A stretch of 64,000 nucleotides of DNA from Rhyacichthys aspro (GCA_036850595.1 CM072166.1:15580758-15644757); one strand, 5' to 3'. Shown: positions 34,831 to 47,879, counted from the first letter of the stretch. The notes: generated by a model from the sequence alone, not told the origin. Translations and numbers: made by a program.

Positions 34831-35584
34831 CACACACCACAGATGGACACACACATATGTTACAGTAGAGCAGGGAAACATATAGCCCACAGAATGGGCA
34901 TATATCATACTTGAGATTATGCAAACATAAGGGATTCTCAGCACAAATACATCAAGCGTGTTCTGTACCAAAATATATCAGCTGCTGTGAAAAACGTATG
35001 GGGTGAGGACTTGATTTGAACAAGATATAAACACATTATTATTAATGACTCTAGTGGCTGGGGAGTGAACTGTAGTTGCTCTTATTAAAGTGCTTTTTTA
35101 TCGTGTTGACAGCCCTGTCTTAATCAAATGGATTTGTGAGATGTGTCTACAACACAAATGTAAAATATTGTTTCATAGAAAAAAGTAAATGTAGCATGTA
35201 TATTGGAGTTGGAACATGTAAGAAATGATGAAAAAAAAAAACGACAAAAAGAGATTTTGCAAACAACAAAAAAAAACACATAACTTCTAATTTAATGGTC
35301 TCTACCTGCTCATTTTTTGGTGACTAATGTACTTTTATCTATAGAAAATCTATTGTTGTTTGCTTAAAGTCCATGCATAATTCAACTCTTAGTGCAAACT
35401 ATGTCATCTAGGGGCAAAGTCCTGGATTTTATGCGTCTAATATGTCTCATCCACCACCCCAACCTACAATAAAAGTGGGACAAATCATGGTATTCAAATT
35501 TTTTATGTAATTATCTAACTAAAACTTACTTTTGAGGTTGTTCTGGTACAAAAAAGTTGATATCAGTAGATGTGTTTCAATACT

Positions 35585-35607
35585 AGATAGATAGATAGAT
35601 AGATAGA
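35585..35607 (+). repeat. (GATA)n microsatellite
   Basis: Five to six GATA units in a row. Simple repeat only. Confidence 0.85.
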
Positions 35608-38204
35608 GAAGATACTTATTCTTTAGATTTTTCAGTATCAAACATTGTAATGTCAGTTCCTTTTTACTATTGCAAACCTTCTTTGAATTACACGTAACCT
35701 AATCATTAAATTTCTTTCATAAATTCTTTTAACCAATTGGTAAATCGTTTTTTTTCTATAACAGTTCTAAATACAGTTATTACTTGATGCTGAAATGTGA
35801 ATTTGTATGTTACTGCTCATAGCATCCCAGACTTTTTCATTTCCCTGTGGACTCTTGCGGCACATAACCACCCCTCACCGTGTTAAAGGATGTCACACTC
35901 TCTGTAGTGTATACTCCAGGCTGCTAAAGGCTACCTGTGTGCATAAGGCAGAACAAATTATTTGTGTATGAATGTGCTTTGTAGAGAAACGTTTGTGGAA
36001 AAGCAAATGTCCCGGAGTGGAGACCTAGAGAGAGGATCAGAGAACGAGAATGGAGAGAACAGTGGTAAACGTCAACGGAAAGCGATATAGAGACGCCGCT
36101 TGTCCTGCTGTGTAAAAACACAATAAAAGCTGATTCATGTTGTCCCTGCTCTGCTTTTAAAACCTGGCTTTGAATAAGAACTTGCTACATTTATCTCCCT
36201 CTTTCTTCAGCTATCGTTCCTGGTCTTCCTTTTTGTCTTTTCACTGCTTCGTTTTATGAGCGTGTGTGTATCTTTATTGGCTTCTATCCCGTATTCTCTT
36301 TAGGTCTCTTCATTAATGCACCAAACAACAACACACACAAACACACTTTATCTTATTGGATTATACCCCAGTAAATAGCTTTGGACCCAGTTTGTCGCAG
36401 CTAGATTGGAATCCTACGCAGAAATAGTCACTGATGCCTCTTAACAGTACTCTATATACACTTTTCAGTCGTTTTTAGGGCCACGATTTCTTATGTCGAC
36501 ATGATCCCACAGTTGAGTTTACCCCAGTTCACGATTGTTCTTTTTCTTTAAGAAACTGATTGATTCAAAGTGCATAATGCTTTGCTAAGTTCCAGTTAGA
36601 GTTACATCACAATTCTGTCATGCATCTCGCTTAAACTCAGTACTTTTAATTAATAAAAGTCAAGGGAGTGTGACCACGTCTGCCTGACACCAATAAGTAT
36701 TTTTTGTTGACCTAAAAATCTAACTTTTTTTGGAGATTTATCTGTAGATTATTATCATATAACTGCTAGCTTTGACAACATGTTAAAAGCATGTTTTTAA
36801 AATGATACTATTGTATGTGTTAACCAGAGCAGCTACGATGTATTCAAAGTTTGCTTTTATGTATTACTTAAAATACTTAAAAACATACTTACTATGTACT
36901 GTTAGCATTAGCAGCAAGCAACAGCTAACTTCCACTAAGCTTTGTGCTTCCTGAACCTTTACCTTATTTCATACAAGGTGATTCCACATAAACACTGTTT
37001 TTTCCATATTGTTGTTTTCATATCCATTTGTCTTTACATTAAACAACAAACTAATGACTCAGTCCTTGTTGTGAAAAGACAAAAACTCCTGATTGTACTG
37101 ACAACAGACTGCTTTTGCAACTTCACCCAGTCTTTGGGGTTAACCTGGCTGTCTACAGTGTGTTTCACTAAAGTAGCTATGACAGATAACCTTTCATTTG
37201 TCAGATTTCATGCTTGCCAAACACTAAACATTATTCAATTTACGAGGCTCCAAAATGGTGTCAAAAATGCAAAAATAATGTGCCTCAACGGCTCAGAGGG
37301 TCACATTTTATTAGTCCACCCCTTTACAGTCAATGGATCATCCGCTGATACTAGAAAATACCTCTAATCCCAGCATATTCTGCTGAAAAGCCCAGTGTGT
37401 ACAGTACGTCTACGTCTGGTGTCTATTCTTGTCAACAGTAGTTTGACGCATGCAGTTCAATCCAAGCTGAAGTCCCACTGTGCGATGTGAAAGATCATTG
37501 TCCGTAATAGGAGACATCGAGCGGTTTCTGGCTGCGACACAAGAATAACAAGTCGTTTCGGTGTTTCCTCGGGCTCGAAGGCAGAAACTAAGCAGAGGGA
37601 TCTAATCAGGCTGCTTTGTGCTTCATTCATGGCGCAGGCTCACTGTTTCACATTCCTAAGCTCTCTGCAGACCGGGACTCCTGGAGCGGTGTTGGCTGCT
37701 GCTTCATCTGATACAACAGTCATTAAAGGCATATACTTACACGGGCTTATTGGGAATCAATGGCTTTTATAGCTTTTTCTCTGAGGCAACTCTTGGATTA
37801 ATAAAATGATTGCAGGTTTGGGGTATGTGATTTAGCTGGCAAGTACGTACAGAGGATGAATCATGGTAAAGAAAGTACCAAAACGTAGCCAATCTAGTTA
37901 TAGTGGACTCTAAGCGGTGCATTAAAAGACCACTTTGGCGTGTCAATCTACTGTCACAAGAACCACAGTGTGACTCACTCTCGACAGTTGTGCAATGTTC
38001 TCACTTTTTCTCAAGATTTGTCAAGTCTGAGACATTGTACAAGTGGTGTCGGTGAGTCATTTGGGCTTAAAGAATAAAGATTTGTCAGCGGAGTAATGTG
38101 CAGATAAAAGATAAAGTGCAGATAACACTGAGAGGTCATGCGAATGCGTTTATTGTGTGTTGTGATGTGAATAAACACAACCCGTATCCCCCGTTTTCCA
38201 CAGG

Positions 38205-38240
38205 GTGTGCGCACCTACGGTAGCCCTGCAGGGACATGCC
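38205..38240 (-). repeat. fragment of a dispersed repeat shared with 42152-42188
   Basis: On the minus strand this reads GGCATGTCCCTGCAGGGCTA then CCGTAGGTGCGCACAC. The segment GCATGTCCCTGCAGGGCTAC recurs exactly on the + strand at 42152-42171. The two are inverted relative to each other, 4 kb apart. The full element and family are not known. Confidence 0.5.
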
Positions 38241-40180
38241 TTTTAAGAACAAATCCACTCAAACAGCAACTCTACCTAAACTTTATTATCACATTCTCTC
38301 AATAACCTTTCTAACTTGTCAAGGTCACTCTATGTGGACAAATAGCATGTTATTATAATGATGCTATTATCTTTTAACTCATGACTCATAAGCGAACTAT
38401 CTTAACCCATTTATTTACACATTATAAAACCTGTTTATGTTTATTAAGCAGTCCCGTGTCCTGTCATTAACTGGAAATAAATCAAGCTGCTTAATGTTTT
38501 ACAAATTTCCGGTTTGCTTTTTATCAAAATTATGCCATACTTGCTGCATGCATTATGAATATTTAACACCAGTAAAACTTTCTTGTTTCATTGTCCTATA
38601 TGTATTTTTTTTGCTTGCTATAATTATATTGAATTTTCCTGTCACCATTAGGCATAGCAGTAATTTTATGAATATAGATTACCAATAAGTAACCATTTGA
38701 AACCATACTGTTGACTTTGAAAATGCTCTGTATAGACAATAGATGATCAGGTCACCAGGCAGCGTTGACTTTTTTGACCTCAGACATAATATATATTGTC
38801 ATGTTAAACCACCATAGATCCCTTTTCATTTACATTAGCCCAATCAATTCAAATCTATAGATGCTAATATTACCTGTGGCAGTGTGTGTCAACAAATCAA
38901 GAAATACGAAAGAAATGCAAAAGACAAAGACGACACAATGGACTTCTCGGAGGCAGACCTCTTCTTTCTTGAGCAATGAAGCTGGACTACCTGCTGTTTT
39001 AGTAAACTTGTCTTGTGATACGGCTTTATTGAAAAAAAAATAAAATAAATTGCATTCTTTACGAGTTGATGTGTGCAGGTGATGTGTAGAGCCTTGGCTG
39101 TTGTCGTATCCTGTTCCTTGAATACACTTCCTGGTCTGCTTTGGATCACTTTTATTATGAAACTAGAACTAGCCTCGGTGTGTTTGTGCATTCTTATTAC
39201 TTCCACTTGCTCCCTTATGAGTACTCTTAAATTTCTGCTTGTCAATATTCCCGCCCAGTCTCCCAAATCAAATCGTGTCTATTTTTACATTGCTGAAATT
39301 ACACCTGGAATATGATATTAGAAGCATATTTATATTCAATATGATATTTATAGGGGAATATAACTCACTGTTAGTAACAAAGGAATCCCTGTCTTTCTGC
39401 ATTGCAACAAACAGGGAATATGTTATCCAATCAGGAGAAGAAACTAAAACAACCACTATCTATCAACTACCAGCCAGCTAGCTCACCCTAGAGTTGTGTA
39501 TGGATGTAAAATCCTAGACAAGCCCCTATTTTTCACAAGGCGGTTCTTGCCTGTGACAGTGAAAGGGGAGTGGTTAGGTCAAATGATGTGAGTTTAATTG
39601 AAACTAATATTATTAAAGCAAATATATAACAAGAATGGGGCCAAAACAGGGGAATAACTGTGGGAGAGCAAAGAGAAAGAAGAAGAACTAGATTTAACTT
39701 AAACCATTCAAATTTCCATTGCACTAAACTGTGATCTTGGTTTCAACTTCAAACTGACTTTTGAAATGGACTTTTGAGATGAATTCAGCAATTTAGTACT
39801 TGCTGAAAAATGCTGCTGAAACTGTCCTTAGGTTGAGATTTATACCTTTTAATAGAGGGATTGTATCAGACAGGGGGCTGGGGCTTGTGTACCTCCTGTT
39901 GTGAAGTAGGACACATGGTATTTTCCTTGAACTGCAGCTTTCTTTTTGTTGGCAGTCTTGTCTTCTGCCTCTCATCACTGGGCCTCACCCTCTTATCAAA
40001 GAAGCTCTCCAGCGATAATTGTTTTTTTGCTCATTTTAGCTCGATTCAGCTTAATTTAGCAGAAGAACTGTGTGTAAGTCAAGTGGAGTCAAGTGGGAAA
40101 GAGGTTCTGGTGGAAGTAGACTATTCGATCGTCTATAAAACAAAAATCTCATAAAAAGTATAAATGTTTTCTTTTCTTTT

Positions 40181-40246
40181 GTGGCCGACTGACAGACTGA
40201 TCTACAGACTGATACTGGTCCGCGAACCAGGGGTTGGGGACCCCTG
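40181..40246 (+). mobile_element. 3' terminal relic of a DNA transposon
   Basis: It ends with GGTCCGCGAACCAGGGGTTG then GGGACCCCTG (40218-40246 overall), the familiar terminus of hAT-type elements that end in ...GGTTGGGGACCCCTG. The preceding GTGGCCGACTGACAGACTGA fits the same group. The mirrored left terminus (CAGGGGTCCCCAACC) is not present nearby, so this is a truncated end. Confidence 0.5.
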
Positions 40247-42140
40247 CTCTAAATTGTACTAAACTTTCACTCTAATCTAAGATGAAATTGAACATTTGAG
40301 GCAATGTCTAGCGGCAATTGTGAAATCTTGACAACTAATTTTGTCTCCCACTTTTCCTCTTTTACTCCTCGATTGTACTGTCTTTTGGGACCCATATTTT
40401 CAAGTATTAGTGCATAGATTCCTGTGCTGTATCTTTCCATTTACACTAAATTGCAACAAAAATCTTTTGAGGCCAAATATTCTCAAATTCTCCTTCTAAT
40501 CTTTTCTCATTTCATCTCATGTCCTATGGCTATATTTCATTTTAGCCACCTTTCTTTTTTCACTTCCTTCCTGTGGTACTTCCTCTCCAGCTCTGGTCCA
40601 CTAATCAATTCCCACCTGACACTTCCCCCCCTCATATTTTTGCCTATTTCCCTCCACTTCTCCGTCCAGTTGATGTCCCTCATTTCCACATTTATCATGC
40701 TTCTCACCTGCTCTGTCATAGTTTTCCTCCACCGCCCGCCTCCTGGCCTCTCTCGGCTGTTAACTCTCATTTAGTCTCATTATGTCAGCGTTATCTGTCC
40801 GTTCCCTCCCTCCCAGCCCTCCCACTCGTTCCCTCCGTCTTCCGCCCCTCGGGCCTGGCTTTTTTTATGGGAACTGGTGGGAGACGTCAGCGGTGGTCCG
40901 ACTTGAGTTATAGTTTGTTTTGATGTCCAGAAATAGACGGCGTTGTCCGTGGAGGAGGCGGACAGGAGGTGTGAGTGATGGCTAGTGTGATAACGGTTGG
41001 GTTTACCTCTGTGGCGACCCCAATGACTACGGAATGAATGAAACCTCAGCGGACCTGGAAATTGCAAGAGGAGATAGAACAGAGGACCGACAGCAGTTGA
41101 AGCCTGTGCCCTGTGTTGTTATGACAACGGGGGAAAAACCCAACCGAGGTCTCCGTGTGGCGTGAGAATGAGGCTAAAGCTACAGATGGCAGACTGTGAG
41201 GGCTATGTGAAGAAGCAGATGGTCTGGTTCTTCAAGAGAATACCTTCTGATATTTACAACAAACTAAGAAAGATGGTTGGGAAGCCAAACGGCCATCTTC
41301 CTTGAGCTTGGGTCCTTCAGAAGTTTTGACCGTGAAAGGAAATCAAGCGCTCTCTCAGTTCTTGGGTATTTTAAAGTCCTTTCGGATTAATTTTTGCAGT
41401 AAGTTAGTGTTAAAGAAGGAAAGATGAACTGAGATGAAAAAAAAAAAAAAAAAAGCCAATTCAACGTTCTAAAAAAATCAAAAGATAACCCCATCTTTTA
41501 TGTCACAAGCATAAAAAGGCAGTGCTTTTAATTCACAAAACCAAAACCAATGCTAAGAAATTAGAGTGTTTCCATTTTGAAGTAATTTTTTAAATTTTGC
41601 AAATAAAAAAACGAGTAATAGTCTAGTTCTTATTAACTGATCAGAAGCTAATAAACATGGTTTTAAATTTAATAAGCAACTTAAGGAATTTTGTGTGGGA
41701 AACTTAGAGCATACACAAGGATACTTTGGTTGTATTGATACTGCATACACCAGTGTAAGTGTGCATATCTGAAGTGCTAATCTGAAATGTATTAATCAAA
41801 CCACAATGTAATCCCTGGTTGTAGTTCGTTTGGCCAGGTGCATTTTATTTCCAAACCGGGTTCATTCGAAAAACGTGGTCTTGGTCTGCTCCCAAAGATA
41901 TGTTACAGTGATTTATTCTAAGGGGTAGTGGGCTCTGACCCTAATCCTACAAGGGACCCAGTAGACCTGAGCTAAATGGCTTCTGGAGCCAGGTGCACAT
42001 TGCATTCTGGGATGTATTATTGCGTTTAAACTTTATTGATACTTTACTCTTGTTTTCACAATAAAGGTTACATAGATAACTGAAGAAAAGAAATGTATAG
42101 ACCTTTTTTTTTTTTTCCTAAATCTCTACGGCATATTAGA

Positions 42141-42193
42141 CTCTAGAGAGAGCATGTCCCTGCAGGGCTACCATAGCTGGGCACATGCTCTAG
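42141..42193 (+). repeat. hairpin-forming repeat fragment
   Basis: CTCTAGAGAGAGCATGT (42141-42157) pairs imperfectly with ACATGCTCTAGA (42183-42194), leaving a loop that contains the palindrome CCCTGCAGGG (42158-42167). The inner segment is shared in inverted orientation with 38205-38240. It is probably the end of an old element. Confidence 0.4.
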
Positions 42194-42933
42194 AAAGAAG
42201 TATAAAGTGTGGAATCGCAGTCCGCACGTTCGCCACCAAATGACACCAGTAAAGCCAAAACTACACACTATGCTAAACATTTAAAATTCAGGCGAAATCT
42301 TCCCAAAGTGGAAGCGGTTTAAAGTTCCAGGCCCAAAGTTGTTAGTGACTGGCAAATCTATTTCCTTCAGATTATGAACTAATGCAAGTGTTGATGGTTT
42401 CTCACAAGCATCAAATGTTGGCGTTCCTGTTCTGGAGCTATTAGCAGTGAGTGGTTAGACAGCCAAGAACAAAAAGCTGGCATTACCCTAAATTTCTGCA
42501 ATTTCCAATTTTTCCATTTACAAAATTAAGGTTTGAACTCTGTCCTTTCAGCTTTTCAAAGTCATAAAAATCTTTTCCAACAACGTTCTTTATGCAGTAA
42601 TTAACTCGGTATGTTTTCCCCTTGAGAACTCCACCAACTCCTCATTCACTCCGATTAGTTTTCTTGTACAGTTCCACTTCAGATTGTCCTCCCTCGTGCC
42701 CTCTTTCTTGCTCTATTCTGAGCTTGGTATGTGACCTTTCTCTACCATCTCCCAGTCTTCTTCTGACATGTTTTTTTCTATTTTCAAAGCCCATATAGCA
42801 GTGTTTTGCTCCAGGTCTCATGAGAGGCCCCCGCCCATGTTCCTTGTTTCCAGCCATGTACTGATTTATTTCAATATGGCAATGTTTAGAACGACAAACC
42901 CTGAAATGACTCGTGTTTCCGTCACAAGCTTTG

Positions 42934-42986
42934 TAGGTCAAGTGGTAATTGCTGTGATCATGCAAAAGTTCAATCCCCAATTTTTT
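42934..42986 (+). repeat. tRNA-like head of a SINE relic
   Basis: TGTAGGTCAAGTGGTAATTG resembles a tRNA A-box region, and AAGTTCAATCCCC, 14 bp further on, a B-box. The spacing is shorter than in an intact tRNA, no acceptor stem closes, and an A/T tail follows, so this is a decayed SINE head and not a tRNA gene. Confidence 0.35.
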
Positions 42987-43207
42987 TAAGGAGCATTTCC
43001 ATTAAGTCAGTTAAAGAAGCTCATATGTGACCACACAGAAGAGTACAGAGATCCAGAAAGTGATGGATAAGTTGATGGTGCTCTAGAAACCTCACAGTGT
43101 TGGCTTAAACTGATTTTACTTTGTCTTGTCTTAGACATTGAGGTTTTAGGATTCAAATCAAAACCATTCATTCATTTAATAATTTTTTACCATTGGGTTA
43201 TGTAACA

Positions 43208-43658
43208 GTCTATGCCACACGTGTCAAACTCAAGGCCCAGGGGCCAAATGCGTCCCTTTGCAATGTTTTATGTGGCCCTCTAATACATCTAGTTATTTAC
43301 ATTTTTGCCACAAGCATGAATTCAAACAGGTTTTAGATGGTTTTGATTTTTGCTACAAAGATTAACCTACCACCACCTGCTATAACCTGTTGAAATCCAT
43401 CTAAAACCTCCTCAAAGCTGACAAAAAACCTGTTAAAATCCAACTAAAACCTGTTCAAATCTTACTAAAACCTTTTAAAATCCATCTAAATCCTGATCAA
43501 ATCCAACTAAAACCTGTTCAAATCCAACTAAAACCTGTTCAAATCTGAATGAAAGCTGTTCACAAATGCAGATACAAATCTCTCAAAATTGAATCACTAT
43601 CTTCGGCCCCTGAAAGGCGGCCTCTCATCACTTTGAGTTTGACACCTCTGGTCTATGC
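43208..43658. mobile_element. non-autonomous hAT-type element, copy 2, with perfect target duplication
   Basis: The element spans 43216-43650 (435 bp). Left end CACACGTGTCAAACTC and right end GAGTTTGACACCTCTG form 16-bp inverted termini with two mismatches. An exact 8-bp duplication, GTCTATGC, flanks it (43208-43215 and 43651-43658), the hallmark of hAT insertion. The interior parallels copy 1: AAGGCCCAGGGGCC, then TTTTATGTGGCCCT, a 21-bp minisatellite, then CGGCCCCTGAAAGG. It is not autonomous, with no transposase frame. Confidence 0.8.
43383..43562. repeat. 21-bp minisatellite inside hAT copy 2
   Basis: Eight to nine units of the same 21-bp motif found in copy 1 (AACCTGTTCAAATCCAACTAA phase). 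The unit number differs from copy 1 (about 13), which explains most of the length difference between the two elements. Confidence 0.8.
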
Positions 43659-43944
43659 CATTCTTTAATTTTAAAATTGGCAATCTATTTCTGCCCTGAT
43701 TTTGAACCAATTTTGTAATTTGATCCCTACAAGTCCTGTTAAATCCTGATAAAGACTGGTTTCAGACAGTATTTCATTTTGACTACAACACTTATATTAA
43801 TTATGTTTGATGTGACAGACAACGAATACAGTGTTTTTATTTCATGAGGCTAGATGCCAACACCATCCAAAACAGCTGTTCATTTTTAGGTGATTGTTCA
43901 CTTTCTGATGTGGTCCATTTTGTTCAACTATGTACTACAATGTT

Positions 43945-44110
43945 TTAAGTTAAGTTACACTTTATTGTCTCCATAGGGAAATTTTTTTTCTGCATTTAAC
44001 CCATCAATTACGCAATGTTGATAGGGCAACCTGTCAGAAGCAGCCAATGAGCAGTGTCAGGGAACTGTTTCCAGATTTCCTTACTAATACCTTGTTCATG
44101 GGTACTGACT
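43945..44110 (+). repeat. teleost interspersed repeat ('TTTATTGTCTCCATAGGGAAATT' family)
   Basis: TTAAGTTACACTTTATTGTC then TCCATAGGGAAATT, followed by GCATTTAACCCATC, GAGCAGTGTCAGGGAACTG and CTTACTAATACC. This order is familiar from a very common fish repeat. The class is uncertain and there is no open frame. Confidence 0.5.
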
Positions 44111-44269
44111 GGAGGATTGCCCTATAGTGCACATTTTCCAGTCATTATTTTTTTGCATGAGTTACTAATTTTACACTGCTGCATGCTCTTCTGTCCATCT
44201 GCATCCCTCTGTTTTGGTGTGTTACCAGTCCGTCAGCTGAGTAAACAGGACTGGTTTATGTAGATGTCG

Positions 44270-44277
44270 TGACGTCA
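44270..44277. promoter_or_regulatory. full CRE palindrome TGACGTCA
   Basis: An exact cyclic-AMP response element, centred in GTCGTGACGTCAGAG. A single 8-bp site can occur by chance in a window of this size, and no promoter surrounds it, so function is doubtful. Confidence 0.25.
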
Positions 44278-46704
44278 GAGACTTGTCCCACAACAGCTAT
44301 CTTCTGCCTCAGAGGTCACCGCTTGTTATTTCTGCTTTCCCTGGAGACCACTGAGAAGGGACCAATGAGCCGCTGTCCAGGTTTTAAATAAAGTCCCAGT
44401 CCGCTGTGGTAAAAACGCTGCCCAGATCCGATCCAGCCCATCAAATAAGGCATGACTGGGGCCTTAAGGGGAAGGTTTGGGGAGATGTGACAATTGGTTT
44501 GTTCGCTGGATGTGTGATGGCATATTATATGGCGTTTGAAAGCCAAAGTCATTCTCAGATCAGCTTTGTCAGGACCAGCAGTAGAGACGACAGTGTGATT
44601 TATAACTTGAGATACCATGCATATGGAACAGACATAACTTTTCTCTTGGACCTGTCAGATTGTCAAATAGCTTCTGTTTTATTTCGCAGTGTGTGGTGGG
44701 AAAAGCTTTCTTTATCATTCAAGGTGTAGAGTAGGTGCAATAGAAAGATGCATTTGAATATTTGCTCAAGTGACATACATAAAATCACACTGTAGCTCAT
44801 GTAGAATTGGACTCATACCAACTGGCATTAGCAGTGTGTATTGTGAAGTCAATGGGGTCGACGAAGAAGCATGCTGAACATGAATAGAGCTAAAGAGTCA
44901 CAGTGTTGAAGTCAGACTTTAACCACCCCAAAAAAACAGCATTATATCGACTTTTGCTCTCTGGTGCGACACAAGCAGCAAGCGAAGGATACAAGAAGAC
45001 AATAGAGAGAAAGTCAGAGATTGGAAAAACATTGGAAAAGTCGTTTAAGGATAACCAGTCTCTCTTATGAGAAAACATGGTGATCTAGTGTTAAACATAA
45101 AGCACCACCACGCAAAATGACAGATGTTGATCAAAATGCACGTGGCCAATTTGAAAAAATCTAAACATGTAAAGTCATGTATTTTTGTTTTGTTGGGGAA
45201 GGAGCTAGGTTAAGTTATTATTGTATCAAAATCATAAGCTCAGGGTCTCAAACAGTGTCAGACTGACTATGCCCCCTCCCCTCAGGACCCCCACCATAGA
45301 ACCCTGTGGAAAACAATGTCTAAATGTGGTTCTTCAACACTTTTCCAAAAAAAAAAAACCCAAACAAATTAGTACAATAAGGCCTATATGTATGTGGTAA
45401 TTGATTGATTGATTTGATGTAGCAGTTAGAGGCTATAGGCTAAGCTAATTTTTAAGTAAAGTGTTTTTTCTTTTAAGCAATGTACATATATCAGAATTAA
45501 TTCCGTATTTGATACTGGCAGATTACCCAAATGATCCAGATTGATGTCTTTTTCTGCACTTAAAGTCGTATTGTTGCATCCCAATCCCTGCTGTCCCTGC
45601 AATATAAACGTGCTCTATGTGTTATTGTAATATTTCTGCCTTTAATTGTATGTGAAAATGGCTCATCAATCAGATAGAGCCTTGTAAAAAGTTAGAAGTT
45701 ATTTTTAAGTTATTTTAGAGGCCTTCGTTTGATCTTGTCATTTTAAATTGAACAAAGACTGAACAAAGCAAATTACATTTTCCATAAACAAAACTAAGCT
45801 AAAATGATCAGAATCATATTTTAGATTATTCCTTGGGCTTATGATATTTACTATAGCCTGAAAGTTATAGGAAAATGCTACATAATCCAGACCCCATACT
45901 TCATCACTAGCATTAGCATTAACTTAGCTGAGCCGATTTCAGTGTTTTAAAAGAGATGCACTTCCTTGTATCAGCAAGTTCCACCAGTTCCTAGCGGTGC
46001 TACTTGCATGCACTTATCTCCCCCACAGAGCGAGCCTTTGTGCCTACACTTTCAGCGCTGTATATCTCAATATGCCGTATTTAAACAGGGAACGCTGCCA
46101 ACACTCACCGTCGTAGGTGGCTGTAATGCACCTGGCCTTAAACAAAAGCAGGGACAGTTTAGATTTTGGCCTAAAGTGCTCTTTTGTGTGCAACTGTTTA
46201 TCTATTCCCAAGCACTTAACTTTAGCGATGCGCACAGCAGTTGAATGACAAGAGGCTGCGATAACGCACTCAGGCGCATCTGAAGACAAGTTATTTACAC
46301 ATATCACAAATACACAATTACATGCCTGACATTCTGCATACACACATGCAAGAGTAGTCGCCGTAGGAGGTTGAAAAACTGCGCCTTTATCAGGGAAGTG
46401 CGTGTCTGTCTGTGCGTGTCTTGATAAGTGGAGTGAAGTGGTAGTCCTCTCCTAATCAGGCCCTGTCTTTGTCTAATGGCCCTCTTCACTGTCCACTCTC
46501 GACATCTCCAAAACAAACACACGCTCTCCACGACAGCAGACAGACTCAGACGGGAACTCCATGTGCAGACTGCACAGATCTCTCCACGTGTCTGTGAAAC
46601 CGCTCCAGAAATGTGGATACTTTGATTAAGGGTTGGGTAGTAAATCAAATGAATTCAAAGTTTGGACCAAATGTACTAAAAACACAGCTTTACACTGTGT
46701 ACAG

Positions 46705-46790
46705 CAGTGATCATCAACTGGTGGCCCGGGGGTAACATCAGGCCCCACAATGCTTTCCATCCGGCCCCTCAACACATTGTCAAAATCAGA
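46705..46790 (+). mobile_element. 5' terminal relic of a hAT-like element
   Basis: It begins CAGTGATCATCAACTGGTGG then CCCGGGGGTAACATCAGGCC, matching the general form of hAT termini 'CAGTGATCCTCAACTGGCGGCCCGCGGGCC'. A mirrored right end was not found. The (AT)n run at about 46827-46844 follows. Confidence 0.45.
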
Positions 46791-47567
46791 AAACATAAGT
46801 AGTAGAAAAATAGGTAGCGATAAAACATATATATATATATATATACCCATTAAAATGACTAAAAAATGACTGCAACTCAGCTATTTTTGCCAAAATGAAT
46901 TTCTTTGTTTTAGTTTTTCATGACAAATTATATTCAAACAGCAAACACATTTTTTCACAAGCTATTGTTTTATGTATTTATTTATTTTTTCAACTTTAAA
47001 TAATGTATGAAAGTTTTCAGTCAAGAAAGAAAAAGCGTGAAGAAATCTAATAAAAAAGCAAAGTTATGTTTGTATTTATTTATTTAACTATATATTTTTA
47101 GTTTGAAACTTTGAAAGTCTTGCCCCAGAGCATCTTAGATAAATGATCTAGGAATCTCTGTAAATGCTAAAACATCAAATAAAGAAGGCTGTCTATGTCT
47201 GATGTCCTGATTTTGTGAAAGTGGCTGGAAATGGACATAAACAGTGTGGCGCCTGTAAGACACATCCCATTTGTATTAATTTATGCAAATTAGCCATGTG
47301 ACCTCGTCTATGGATACCGAGTGCGCTGAAACTAAAAAACATCTAACCTAAACTGCTTTATTTTCACTATGAGTGTAACGCACATTGCCTTCTGCTGCTT
47401 TGCTATTATTGTTATGTGTCAGCATTGAGCCATAAAAAGACAGAAAGTTTTGAATTAAAAATGAGTGGGGGCAAAAACATAAATTGAAATTGCCTGAAAT
47501 AAATATTTTAAGACATATTGCCCAGTCCTTATTCAGACATCCCTGCCCAGCAAAGTGTTTAAGAACA

Positions 47568-47879
47568 TAAAGCCAGGCTTAAACTGTGCAACTTTTGTCC
47601 TGAATTTGACCTGATTTCAAGTCGTATGTCAATTTTTGATTCAGGCCAAATTACAGGTTCATTGTGCAAGTCCTTGCCCTGCTGTGGGGAGTTACGAAAG
47701 ACAGATAACTGCTCCCAACATGCTCCCGAACGGCAATCGGATGGTCGGATAAAATTCTGGGTCACAGCAAACCATCAGGTGTGTACATAAAATGTGAGCT
47801 TCGGCTTTCCTTGTATGTGATTTACTTGTGCGGTGTTAGTAAGGGTTCTCTAAAGTTGCACAGTGTATGTCCGGCTTAA
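47568..47879. mobile_element. MITE with ~26-bp inverted termini and TAA flanks
   Basis: The element spans 47571-47876 (306 bp). The left end AGCCAGGCTTAAACTGTGCA (continuing ACTTTT) is mirrored by the right end, which reads outward AGCCGGACATACACTGTGCA (continuing ACTTTA). Both ends are flanked by TAA (47568-47570, 47877-47879), consistent with the three-base TWA duplication of PIF/Harbinger-like elements. The interior (AAGTCGTATGTCAATTTTTG then ATTCAGGCC) is familiar from a multi-copy teleost repeat. The predicted 68-codon minus frame inside is not a gene. Confidence 0.65.

Larger units (their letters stand above)
32128..43207. other. cacna1g: intronic sequence without recognisable gene
   Basis: AT-rich intron with microsatellites and repeat fragments listed separately. 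Open frames such as 36942-37367 (+) and 40424-40774 (+) are AT- or pyrimidine-driven and have no family features. The region 37440-37660 and the patch 34590-34830 have a more complex, CpG-containing texture than their surroundings. Nothing else is supported. Confidence 0.5.

Noticed and set aside
42934..42986. Possible tRNA gene
   Set aside because: A- and B-box-like segments are too close together and no acceptor or anticodon stem forms, so it is listed as a SINE relic.
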